From the NCBI GenBank assembly GCA_002341345.1, contig DDNW01000213.1, forward strand, positions 460-13,025: a stretch of 12,566 nucleotides of DNA, read 5' to 3'. The notes beneath the pieces are model-generated. The model saw only the letters and a list, made by a program, of their open reading frames with translations. It was not told the DNA's origin and did no database searches. This stretch comes from Erythrobacter sp. UBA2510 (GTDB taxonomy: Bacteria; Pseudomonadota; Alphaproteobacteria; Sphingomonadales; Sphingomonadaceae). Below, piece by piece: positions 6,420 through 12,566 of the stretch; the stretch's first letter is position 1; each line of letters opens with the position of its first letter. The position numbers were made by a program, and so were the translations under genes.

Positions 6420-6875
6420 TCAGTCACGTACTTCCGCGATCTGCGCAGCGAGATGTTGCTCGCGAAGACCCACATCACTGTCGTGCGCGTTGCGCCACTT
6501 CCGCCAAACGGTTCGATGCAGGTCGACAACCCGCCAAGCGGAAAGCGGCGTCCGCCAGTTCTCAAGCTCGCCGACAACCTCGTGGTCGAACTTGGCGCGA
6601 CAGGCCAACGGCAGCATGTCACGCGCTACACTAATCAGCGCTGCACTGGCGGGCGGCCCCATGAACAGACGTTTTGCGATTTGCCGTTGGGCAAGGAACG
6701 CCAAGGCAACCGTGACGGACGCGAAGATTGCTGATGCCATCGGGCCGCCGATGAATGGCAATATCGCAAGTGGGCTCAGCAGAAGCGCCGAGGTAACCAG
6801 GAGCGCCGCGAACTGGTAACGCAGCATCAAAAACTCGATGCGCGCGGCGCACCGCAATTGTTTAAGGGTGCTCAT
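6420..6875 (-). CDS. Small membrane protein of the transfer/partition block, function unknown
   Basis: This 151-residue protein is not recognised. Two hydrophobic segments lie at about residues 21-41 and 45-62, joined by a short Pro/Gly turn (SPLAILPFIGGP), so it should form a membrane hairpin. The remaining 85 or so residues are soluble and basic, probably cytoplasmic, with a Trp- and Arg-rich stretch (WRVVDLHRTVWRKWRNAH). AAGGAG at 6881-6886 is a well-spaced ribosome site for the ATG at 6875. It is the last gene of the - strand block and starts 11 bp after the ParG-like gene, so it is probably co-transcribed with parA. It may anchor part of the partition or transfer machinery, but this is a guess from position only. 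Confidence 0.7.
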   Translation of the reverse strand: MSTLKQLRCAARIEFLMLRYQFAALLVTSALLLSPLAILPFIGGPMASAIFASVTVALAFLAQRQIAKRLFMGPPASAALISVARDMLPLACRAKFDHEVVGELENWRTPLSAWRVVDLHRTVWRKWRNAHDSDVGLREQHLAAQIAEVRD

Positions 6876-6886
6876 AGTCTCTCCTT

Positions 6887-7141
6887 CTACGATCCGATCG
6901 GGCTTTCGCCATATTTGCGCAGAACATCGTCGAAAGCTTCAGCCATAAGATCCTGCAGGCTGAGGCCGTTGCGCCGCGCGCAGGTGTGCATGGCCAGCGA
7001 TAGCTCAGGCGAGAAATAGCCCGATATCGCTTTGCGGCCGACGCGGCTCGGCGGAGTCTGGCGGTCAGTTGGGGGCGCTCCATGTTCGGTGGGCAAGTCG
7101 TTTTTTGGTTGCCTATCAGCAAGATTAGCGAAGCGGTTCAT
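6887..7141 (-). CDS. Ribbon-helix-helix protein, ParG-like partition partner
   Basis: This 84-residue protein has two parts. About 35 N-terminal residues are polar and Pro-rich, likely disordered. Residues about 36-78 form a ribbon-helix-helix fold: strand KAISGYFS, helix A SPELSLAMHTCARRNG, helix B SLQDLMAEAFDDVLRKYG. The layout of flexible tail plus C-terminal RHH, right after a small ParA, matches ParG of the type Ib parFG cassettes, where the dimer binds repeat DNA and its tail stimulates ParF. Its ATG overlaps the parA stop as ATGA (7138-7141), so translation is coupled. AAGGA at 7149-7153 is the ribosome site. Its likely DNA targets are the phased 8-bp repeats at 7841-7888. ParG function is inferred from synteny and architecture. 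RHH antitoxins look similar, but no toxin gene is adjacent. Confidence 0.75.
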   Translation of the reverse strand: MNRFANLADRQPKNDLPTEHGAPPTDRQTPPSRVGRKAISGYFSPELSLAMHTCARRNGLSLQDLMAEAFDDVLRKYGESPIGS

Positions 7142-7827
7142 GCGGACATCCTTTCGTGTGCCAGAGGATGTAGGGGGATGGACATGTTCAGTTGTTCACA
7201 AGCCCACATGTGAAGCTGTTCAGTTTCGAGCGCTGCCTTGCTGCCGGGATCTATCTCAAAGACCGTCTGGCCGGCTGCAACCGCATGCCGATAGGCTGCG
7301 CGTTCGGGCAGGATAACCGGGCAGGTCTGCGCCCCGAATCCGGCAACCAGTTCTATCGCATCGGCATAGATCAGCGGTGCATTGGGCGGACCAGCAGTGA
7401 AGATGACGAAGGCGGGCCGGGCAAGCAGCTCGACCAGGCGGATGGTCGTGCGCATCGCGGCGAGATCGAATGCGCTGGGGCGGCAGGGGATCAGCACGAG
7501 ATCCGCGCATTCGACAGCTTTGCTGGCTGCAAGATCGGCATGGGGCGGTGTGTCGATGACGATCAACTCGGCGCCTCGCTCAGATGCAGCTTCGATCTTC
7601 GCTGCGATGCGCGGCGGGGCGCTATCGATGATTTCGGGCGGCGCAGCCTTTCGCCACTCAGCCCATTGCGAGGCGCTGGCCTGTGGGTCGGTGTCGATCA
7701 TCAGGCTGATCTGACCCGCTCTGGTCGCTGCGGCGGCAAGGTGAATGGCGAGCGTCGTCTTTCCCGCACCGCCTTTCTGACTGACGATAGCGACGGTGCG
7801 GGTGTTTGGATGTGGTGTTGTTGTCAT
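7138..7827 (-). CDS. parA: ParA-family partition ATPase (small, ParF-like)
   Basis: This 229-residue ATPase segregates plasmid or element copies by nucleoid-bound gradients. The deviant Walker A box KGGAGKTT is at residues 18-25, with the signature Lys18. The A' region is MIDTDPQ (residues 43-49), and the Walker B-like strand is LIVIDTPP around Asp92. It lacks the N-terminal HTH of the longer type Ia ParA proteins, so it is of the short ParF-like class. Such ATPases rely on a separate DNA-binding partner for autoregulation, and the RHH gene overlapping its stop fits that role. It starts 58 bp downstream of the relaxase stop. A run of 8-bp repeats sits in that gap and would act as operator, centromere or both. 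A second, weaker set of the same repeats lies in its own 3' end (7183-7222). Confidence 0.9.
   Translation of the reverse strand: MTTTPHPNTRTVAIVSQKGGAGKTTLAIHLAAAATRAGQISLMIDTDPQASASQWAEWRKAAPPEIIDSAPPRIAAKIEAASERGAELIVIDTPPHADLAASKAVECADLVLIPCRPSAFDLAAMRTTIRLVELLARPAFVIFTAGPPNAPLIYADAIELVAGFGAQTCPVILPERAAYRHAVAAGQTVFEIDPGSKAALETEQLHMWACEQLNMSIPLHPLAHERMSA
7183..7222. repeat. Degenerate 8-bp repeat array inside the 3' end of parA
   Basis: In one 8-bp phase lie CATGTTCA (7183), GTTGTTCA (7191), CATGTGAA (7207) and GCTGTTCA (7215), with one non-matching unit at 7199. CATGTTCA and CATGTGAA are identical to units of the intergenic array at 7841-7888. The sequence is coding (LHM...LNM in ParA), so part of the likeness may reflect protein sequence. 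It lies just upstream of the RHH gene start. Confidence 0.4.
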
Positions 7828-7840
7828 GCGCGCTGGTCCT

Positions 7841-7888
7841 CATGTTCACATGTGAAGATGTGGGGATGTTGGGATGTGGTCATGTTCA
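7841..7888. repeat. Six phased 8-bp repeats: candidate parA operator / centromere
   Basis: The units, each exactly 8 bp and abutting, are CATGTTCA, CATGTGAA, GATGTGGG, GATGTTGG, GATGTGGT and CATGTTCA. Every one begins with C or G then ATGT (read on the - strand, each holds ACAT). The first two units also create the 12-bp palindrome TTCACATGTGAA at 7845-7856. The array fills the space between the relaxase stop (7886-7888, inside the last unit) and the parA start region. RHH partition proteins such as ParG and omega bind arrays of short repeats with 7- or 8-bp period, so this is the expected site for the neighbouring RHH protein. The repeat is seen directly, the binding role is inference. Confidence 0.7.
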
Positions 7889-10800
7889 GCGTCCGCGTTC
7901 CAGATCCCGGGCGCGCTCCAGATCGCGTTCGCGGTCGCGCGTGAGTTCGTCCTGGCTGCGACTGACGCCGCTGCGCGAGGCGGGCTTTTCGAGCGTAATG
8001 TCGCGCTCTCGGTTCTGGAGGACGGCCATCGCGTATTCGGGGCCGAGCTTTTCGGTCAGCTTCTGAAGGTCTTCCTTGAAGCCGCGATAGTGCTCGGGCG
8101 ATTTGGTCTTGGTCTGCGAAACATCCATTGCGCTGGTTTTCTCACCGGACCTGGTCCCGACCTGGCGCTGAACACGATCGGGATTGTCGGTCACCAGCGT
8201 CGCGTGTTCTGCGATCCGGGTGACAGCGACCAGAAAAGAGGCGGTGCTGTTGAGCGCCCGTTCGCGCTCCGACATCATGATGATGCCATCCTTGGCGGTC
8301 ATGCCCTGTGCGACATGCACGTTGATTGCATAGGCGAGATCGAGCCGCTCGAGCATCGGGTCGGCTTGCGGCAGTTCGTGCAGCTTGCCATCGCCCGCCT
8401 TTATCGTGACCTTGCCGCCATCGATGCGCTCGACATGGGCAATATCGCCGTTGAGCAACCCACGTTCGCCGTCCTTCGCGGTCCAGCGAATCCGGTCTTG
8501 TTCGTGGAGGCCGATGCTCTTGCGCTCGAAAATGGTGACGGCATCATGCTTGAGATTGGCCGGAAGTCGCGAGGGATCGAGTGTCCTGAGCTCACCATCG
8601 CCCATATACAGCTCCACCTTGCCGTCTTTGATGTCGACGACCTCGCCGCGCTCACCGCGCTGGAACTTTTGACTCGGCAGGTTCGTCTGGAACGCGACCA
8701 CGCGACCTTCGTGATAGCCTTTGAGTTGGCGTGCGCCTTCGCGGGTGATGGTTACCCGGTCGAGTACATCGAGGCGGATACTGTTCGCACCGAGCTCGCC
8801 CCGCGCAGCCAATGCCTTCTGCGCCTCCGCATTGCCCGCGCTGCGCATGGCTCGACCTGCGGCAAGAAGAACAGTACTGTCGCGCTGATCCTTCGGTAGC
8901 TCGGCCCACATGTTCGCAGCAGTCTTCGGTATGTCGCCCGGCGCGACCTCGATGGTCGCTGCTTTTAGCTCCTTGAAAGCCTGATCGATATCCCCACCCC
9001 CCAGCGCACGATTAAGCGCTTGCATCTGCGGCGTCTGCGCGCGCAGATTCTCAGCGATGTCGCTCCTGCCTAGATCCTGATCTTGAAGCTGGGCGAACGG
9101 CTTGCCCGCTTCGATGGCCGGTAGCTGCTTGATATCGCCCGCCAGGATAAGCCGGCCGACATCCATTCGGTTGGCGAGGTCGATCAGACGTGCGAGCCGG
9201 TCGGTTCCGATCTGGCTCGCTTCGTCCACCATCACCAGCGCGCCGCTGAGCTCTTCCCGCGCTTCCGCCACCCTTTCCGCGCTGGCACTGCCGTCGATAA
9301 CCCGCGCATATCGGGCCAGAAAGCCATCCACTGTCGATGCAGGCGCAGCGGTCTTCTCGCCGAACTCACGCGCAATGCGCCCCACATGGGACAGCGCCAC
9401 CACATTGCGCCCTTCCTCCCGCGCAATGGCAGCTACAGGGGCCAGTGCCGCTGATTTCCCAACACCAGCGCCACCTTGGACGAGATGGACGCGGTCTTTG
9501 CTCGTCAGAATATCGGCTCCAGCCTTTTCCTGACCCTGGTTCAGGCGTCGCAGGCCTATGGCCCGCGCCTGTTCCTGCAGGCGTGCAACCACGCCCTTCT
9601 GTTCTGCGAGGGGCTCAACGCTGTCCTTTCCTGCAAGCGCCAGAGCAACGACCTTGTTCTCCATGGCCACGGCCTGCTGCGTGGTAAGCATCCGGTCGCG
9701 ATCGGCCGGGCCGCTGCCGATTAAAAGGCCCCGATGCTGGAGTTGCTCGATGCGTGCCTCAACGGCTTCGACGGTAAATGGCCCCTGTCGCTCGAGCGAA
9801 TGGCGGATTAAATCATTGCGAGTGAAGGCCGCCTCGCGCTCGCCAAGTTCTCTTGCAGCGGAAGCGACCGCTTGGGCGGCGGCAAACGCTTTAGGATCAA
9901 GCCGGCCAAGCCTCTCCGGGACCAATGGGTCTTTATCTTTCGGGGTCAGCCCCATGGCGCTGGCAATCGCCATGCCCTTGGCGCCGATTCCGCGAATGCC
10001 GGCTACAAGACGGGTCCAGACTGTCTGCTCGGCGCTGGAGCGCGCCAGAGCTTTTTCGATCAGAGGCTTGGGATCAAAGCCAATACGCTTTGCCGTTTCC
10101 TCCCAGCGCTCTTTCTGCCTAGCTATATCCGGATCCGTCTCCTTGCCCTTGCGCGTCGCGAGGGCCGCCAGTTCGAGTTCTCTGGCGCTGCTTCGTCCAT
10201 CCCTTGCAGCTTCGGCCACCACCTCCGCGCGCCGGGTCGAAAAGGCTTCGATCACCTCGCGGGAAACACCCCTGATCTCAAACGCGCCATCGACCGCCTC
10301 CCGAGCGGGGACAGTTTCGTAGCCGAGCGCCTCGACCCTGGCGCGCATCTCTGCGTTGTGCACCGCGCTCATCCCATGCTGCGCACGGTAGAATTCAGGG
10401 TTGTGGACCGCTCGCCATTTGCCGTCAGCGGTCTGGGTCGCATTGATGCCGACGCCGTGAATATGGAGATGGGGCTCCCGATTGCGGTTCACGTCGTGCA
10501 GGAAGCTGGCGACCAGAATGTTCCCTGTGCGCTCGGGTACCGCAGCACCCAGTTCGTTGTTCCAGACCCGCGCCTCAACGACGTTCTTCTCGGCCCAGCG
10601 CAGCGCCACTTTCGCAGACTCCTTGAACGCCTCGATCAGGCGCGTGTCGCCGCCCACCAGTGCCATCAATGACACCGATTTGGAGACGCTGAAGTGGAGT
10701 TCGTCGCCGGGTCGGTGAAATCCGTCCTTGGCCCGGATCTCCGAACCGTCGGGCAGCTTGCCTTCGATGACGGCGGCGAACGTCTCCTTGTCGACGGAAC

Positions 10801-10936
10801 CGCTCAGCGCCAACGCTTCGGCACCCTTGCCAAGCCATTCGCTGGTATCGAGCGACCGATCGGACGTGTAGTAATTGTCGGCCGTGTAGTATTCGACCGC
10901 AGCCGCACCGCCCGAAACTGCCGCAACATGGATCAT
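7886..10936 (-). CDS. traA: MobF-family conjugative relaxase-helicase (TraA/TrwC-type)
   Basis: This 1016-residue protein nicks and unwinds DNA at the transfer origin. The N-terminal relaxase domain has the paired tyrosines of the MobF class, EYYTADNYY (Tyr16, Tyr17, Tyr22, Tyr23), and the metal-binding three-His motif EPHLHIH (His156, His158, His160). The second half is a RecD/TraI-like helicase: Walker A GGAGVGKS at about 488-495, then VMVDEAS, LILAGDIKQLPA, and near the C-terminus INVHVAQGMT and FLVAVTR. The length is usual for the family. The last 40 residues are charged and repetitive (RDRERDLERARDLERGR). The start is firm: ATGA overlap (10933-10936) with the upstream RHH gene, plus GAGGA at 10943-10947. 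It shows no frameshift and is probably functional. No coupling protein or type IV secretion gene is in the window, so whether transfer is self-driven cannot be judged. Confidence 0.95.
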   Translation of the reverse strand: MIHVAAVSGGAAAVEYYTADNYYTSDRSLDTSEWLGKGAEALALSGSVDKETFAAVIEGKLPDGSEIRAKDGFHRPGDELHFSVSKSVSLMALVGGDTRLIEAFKESAKVALRWAEKNVVEARVWNNELGAAVPERTGNILVASFLHDVNRNREPHLHIHGVGINATQTADGKWRAVHNPEFYRAQHGMSAVHNAEMRARVEALGYETVPAREAVDGAFEIRGVSREVIEAFSTRRAEVVAEAARDGRSSARELELAALATRKGKETDPDIARQKERWEETAKRIGFDPKPLIEKALARSSAEQTVWTRLVAGIRGIGAKGMAIASAMGLTPKDKDPLVPERLGRLDPKAFAAAQAVASAARELGEREAAFTRNDLIRHSLERQGPFTVEAVEARIEQLQHRGLLIGSGPADRDRMLTTQQAVAMENKVVALALAGKDSVEPLAEQKGVVARLQEQARAIGLRRLNQGQEKAGADILTSKDRVHLVQGGAGVGKSAALAPVAAIAREEGRNVVALSHVGRIAREFGEKTAAPASTVDGFLARYARVIDGSASAERVAEAREELSGALVMVDEASQIGTDRLARLIDLANRMDVGRLILAGDIKQLPAIEAGKPFAQLQDQDLGRSDIAENLRAQTPQMQALNRALGGGDIDQAFKELKAATIEVAPGDIPKTAANMWAELPKDQRDSTVLLAAGRAMRSAGNAEAQKALAARGELGANSIRLDVLDRVTITREGARQLKGYHEGRVVAFQTNLPSQKFQRGERGEVVDIKDGKVELYMGDGELRTLDPSRLPANLKHDAVTIFERKSIGLHEQDRIRWTAKDGERGLLNGDIAHVERIDGGKVTIKAGDGKLHELPQADPMLERLDLAYAINVHVAQGMTAKDGIIMMSERERALNSTASFLVAVTRIAEHATLVTDNPDRVQRQVGTRSGEKTSAMDVSQTKTKSPEHYRGFKEDLQKLTEKLGPEYAMAVLQNRERDITLEKPASRSGVSRSQDELTRDRERDLERARDLERGR

Positions 10937-11715
10937 TGCCGATCCTCATGCGCGATGACACGAAGGCCGAGTTCGCGATCTGAGTCAGGAAGTACGCAAT
11001 CGGTGCGACCGTATTCCTTTTCGATGAGGCGGCACATTTGCGCAGGACTGTCGATCAGTTTTGATGCCTGCCAGACGGACCAGCCACCAAAGAGCCCGGG
11101 CAGCACAAGCCCGATCAATAATCCGAGCGAGACCAGCAGTCCTCCGCAAGCAAAAAGGAACTGCAGCGACAGCATCCGATTGTCACCGAGATAAAGCCCG
11201 TGCATTTCCCGGGGCTCGCTTGCCAGCTCAATCGTCTTAGCCAGCTGCTCGGATATCTGAGAGAAGCGCGTCTCGAGTGCTTCAAAAAGTTTCGGCTCCA
11301 GCTCTTCGAATGCGGTCAGCAACTCTTCGGTCTTTGTCAGGAAAGGCGAAAGACTGGCTTCGTCCTGCTTTCGAAACTCGGCGATGAGCCGCTGCTGCGC
11401 GAGCCGGTTGGCTTCTTCCCCACCGTTCCATTTCTCGTGAAGTTTATGCTGCATCCGGACGTTGTCGGCCTGTGCCCGGTCCATTTCGATTACGAGTTCT
11501 TTGAGCTGATGAACCAGGCCGCTGACAGTCGTGTCGAGCCTGGGCCCAGCTTGTTTCTGGAAGATCGCGCGCCCGGCGTCGTAGGCCTCAATCAGCTCTT
11601 CGACGACGTCGCGAAGCAGGGCAGCGTTCGAGAGATGTCGCTCGGCGGCGATACCACTAAAACGGGTATAAATCTGAGCGGGAACAGAGGTGTGGAGCTG
11701 TTCAGTCTTCGCCAT
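10933..11715 (-). CDS. Membrane-anchored RHH protein, probable relaxosome accessory factor
   Basis: This 260-residue protein has an unusual layout. Residues about 5-48 look like a ribbon-helix-helix DNA-binding domain (strand QLHTSVPAQIY, helices TRFSGIAAERH and NAALLRDVVEELIEAY). Residues about 60-170 are helical and charged, likely coiled coil. A strong transmembrane segment follows at about 183-210 (LQFLFACGG...LVLPGLFG), then about 50 polar residues. Its stop overlaps the relaxase start as ATGA, so the two are translated together, and GGAGG at 11721-11725 is a clear ribosome site. In MobF systems such as R388 the gene near oriT encodes an RHH accessory protein (TrwA). This gene has the same position but adds a membrane anchor, which could tether the relaxosome to the envelope. 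I do not recognise a named family. The role is inferred from position and domains. Confidence 0.75.
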   Translation of the reverse strand: MAKTEQLHTSVPAQIYTRFSGIAAERHLSNAALLRDVVEELIEAYDAGRAIFQKQAGPRLDTTVSGLVHQLKELVIEMDRAQADNVRMQHKLHEKWNGGEEANRLAQQRLIAEFRKQDEASLSPFLTKTEELLTAFEELEPKLFEALETRFSQISEQLAKTIELASEPREMHGLYLGDNRMLSLQFLFACGGLLVSLGLLIGLVLPGLFGGWSVWQASKLIDSPAQMCRLIEKEYGRTDCVLPDSDRELGLRVIAHEDRQ

Positions 11716-11964
11716 AAGGACCTCCCGGCGAGAGGGACGGCCGCGAAGTCTCCGTATTCCTTAAGTCTCTGATATATGGCGGTTCTACAGGAAGCCCATA
11801 GACCGCAAGTGCGACAGAGCCAGCTTTCCGCAGCCGACTACAGAACGGTATATGACGTGTATGGCCCGGTTTTCCTCGGCTTTTGCCGCGCCACAGACGG
11901 CAGGCCACCTGCATGGAGTGTGCAGTTCTATTTTCGTCCTCCAGAGTCTGGACGAGCGAGATTG

Positions 11965-11985
11965 CGGGATTTCGAAATGTTCCCG
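11965..11985. repeat. Nested dyad CGGGA...TCCCG
   Basis: CGGGA (11965-11969) and TCCCG (11981-11985) flank the perfect 10-bp palindrome ATTTCGAAAT, which is offset within the arms. It may be a protein-binding site in the putative oriT/promoter region. Confidence 0.35.
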
Positions 11986-12004
11986 GATTTCCAGTAGTAC
12001 TGAG

Positions 12005-12020
12005 CCGGCCGAACGGCCGG
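12005..12020. repeat. GC-rich perfect inverted repeat CCGGCCG-AA-CGGCCGG
   Basis: Seven-bp arms (12005-12011, 12014-12020) flank AA. It lies about 28 bp past the stop of the right-edge gene on the - strand, so a terminator without T-tract is possible. It may equally be a structural element of oriT. No T-run is seen. Confidence 0.45.
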
Positions 12021-12048
12021 AACAGTTGCGATGCTTTGCTGCTCAGGC

Positions 12049-12566
12049 TCATGCGGCATTCTCCCGATAGACATTCGGGTGACCGGCGCGGTTGAGATCG
12101 AGAGCCGACATGGGCTGAGGTGCCGCTTCCGGCTCTTGGTCCAGTTCGCTGCAGAAGCGCTGGTAAAAGCCAAAGGCGATCCGCTCAAAAGGCCATCCCG
12201 TCCCGATCAGCTTCAAGATCGGTTGCGGCTCTTCATTCAAAGCATTTTGGAATGCGGCGCGGTTAATAACGACGTGATCGTATGCATCGAGCACGAAATC
12301 GCAGAAGGACGCTCCATCAAGACGAGTGAGCATTTCAGCCAAAAGCTTCGCATCAGGGCCGATGCAATGCTGCTCGACCAGCTGCCGAACGGGGTCATTC
12401 CAATGGTCGAAATGCTCCAGCCAGACGTCGAACCAGATCGCCCAGGTCAGACGGTCTTCAGTGCCTGACATTCGCTCACAAATGGCGTCAGCGCTTTGAT
12501 CGTAGATCGCCTCGAATAAATCGGGCAGGGCTGCAAAGATCGGTTCCGGGTCGACTTCGCGCAGCA
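12049..12566 (-). CDS. Unrecognised acidic protein, start beyond the right edge
   Basis: The frame ends at 12049 and is open to the right edge, so it is a partial gene of at least 172 codons. An internal ATG at 12471 would give a 140-residue product, but it has no clear ribosome site. The sequence before it (LREVDPEPIFAALPDLFEAIYDQ) reads as good protein in the same frame, so the true start is probably outside. I do not recognise the family. The protein is acidic and Trp/Phe-rich (AIWFDVWLEHFDHW, then ASFCDFVLDAYDHVV and GWPFERIAFGFYQRF), with no membrane segment or known motif. It is upstream of, and in the same direction as, the relaxosome operon but separated by 333 bp, so it may belong to the same transfer region. 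Confidence 0.65.
   Translation of the reverse strand, partial: LREVDPEPIFAALPDLFEAIYDQSADAICERMSGTEDRLTWAIWFDVWLEHFDHWNDPVRQLVEQHCIGPDAKLLAEMLTRLDGASFCDFVLDAYDHVVINRAAFQNALNEEPQPILKLIGTGWPFERIAFGFYQRFCSELDQEPEAAPQPMSALDLNRAGHPNVYRENAA

Larger units (their letters stand above)
11716..12048. other. Intergenic region upstream of the relaxosome genes; possible oriT
   Basis: This stretch of 333 bp lies directly before the RHH-relaxase operon, where oriT is found in related MobF systems. It contains a perfect 16-bp inverted repeat at 12005-12020, the nested dyad 11965-11985 (CGGGA and TCCCG arms around ATTTCGAAAT), direct repeats GGATTTC at 11967 and 11985, and on the - strand GTCTATGGGC (11794-11803). 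The last partly resembles the nic region of R388 as I recall it. A TATAT-containing promoter could lie near 11771-11776. No stretch is convincingly coding. A 116-codon - strand ORF crosses it but has poor codon use. oriT remains a hypothesis. Confidence 0.35.

Noticed and set aside
7192..7944. 250-codon + strand ORF opposite parA
   Set aside because: It is a shadow of ParA, whose Walker motifs are intact on the - strand. It also reads through the repeat array.
7874..8899. 341-codon + strand ORF opposite the relaxase
   Set aside because: The opposite strand encodes the conserved helicase motifs of TraA, so this is a mirror frame.
9558..10672. Two + strand ORFs of 254 and 266 codons opposite the relaxase
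   Set aside because: They are antisense to the relaxase region with the Tyr and three-His motifs, and are Ala/Ser/Arg-rich.
11200..11772. 190-codon + strand ORF opposite the anchored RHH gene
   Set aside because: The - strand frame has a ribosome site, RHH domain, transmembrane segment and coupled overlap, while this one has none.
11702..12052. 116-codon - strand ORF starting in an ATGA overlap with the right-edge gene
   Set aside because: The overlap is suggestive, but the second half uses rare codons (AGA, AGG, TTA, ATA), no motif is visible, and it runs over the ribosome site and start of the next gene. Kept as an outside possibility.
12031..12468. 145-codon + strand ORF opposite the right-edge gene
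   Set aside because: The - strand frame continues open to the edge and reads as better protein, so this is a mirror frame.

Overview
The window looks like an accessory (plasmid or integrative-element) segment of a high-GC alphaproteobacterium, most likely a sphingomonad or Erythrobacteraceae relative. This rests on codon use and on the type of conjugation and partition genes in the right half. No tRNA, rRNA, CRISPR array or complete insertion sequence was seen. Both ends cut through genes.

Left third (1-3950, + strand): the 3' part of a secreted-type S41 peptidase, a 388-bp gap, then a two-gene operon of a long-chain chromate transporter (chrA) and a secreted protein with two DUF1259-type halves. 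The likely job of the pair is chromate or oxyanion tolerance.

Middle (3950-6420): a mosaic stretch. On the - strand lies an E2 (ubiquitin-conjugating enzyme)-like protein with a candidate catalytic Cys and a C-terminal SEC-C-like cysteine cluster. No E1, JAB or ubiquitin-like partner is visible, and its 5' end looks rearranged or frameshifted. On the + strand follows a two-gene XRE regulator / ImmA-IrrE metallopeptidase operon, preceded by a strong hairpin and repeated GTGGACA half-sites. A convergent hairpin at about 6390-6408 separates this from the right block.

Right half (6420-12566, all - strand): a transfer and maintenance block. In transcription order it holds a gene cut by the right edge, a 333-bp gap with several palindromes (a possible oriT), a membrane-anchored ribbon-helix-helix (RHH) protein, a MobF relaxase-helicase, ParA, a ParG-like RHH protein and a small two-helix membrane protein. 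Start/stop overlaps (ATGA) join the anchored RHH gene to the relaxase gene, and parA to the ParG-like gene.

The most striking non-coding feature is a perfectly phased run of six 8-bp units between the relaxase stop and parA (7841-7888). A weaker array in the same 8-bp phase lies inside the 3' end of parA. The arrangement resembles a parFG-type partition cassette with its centromere/operator, placed directly behind the relaxase gene. The other item worth pursuing is the orphan E2-like gene beside the XRE/ImmA pair.
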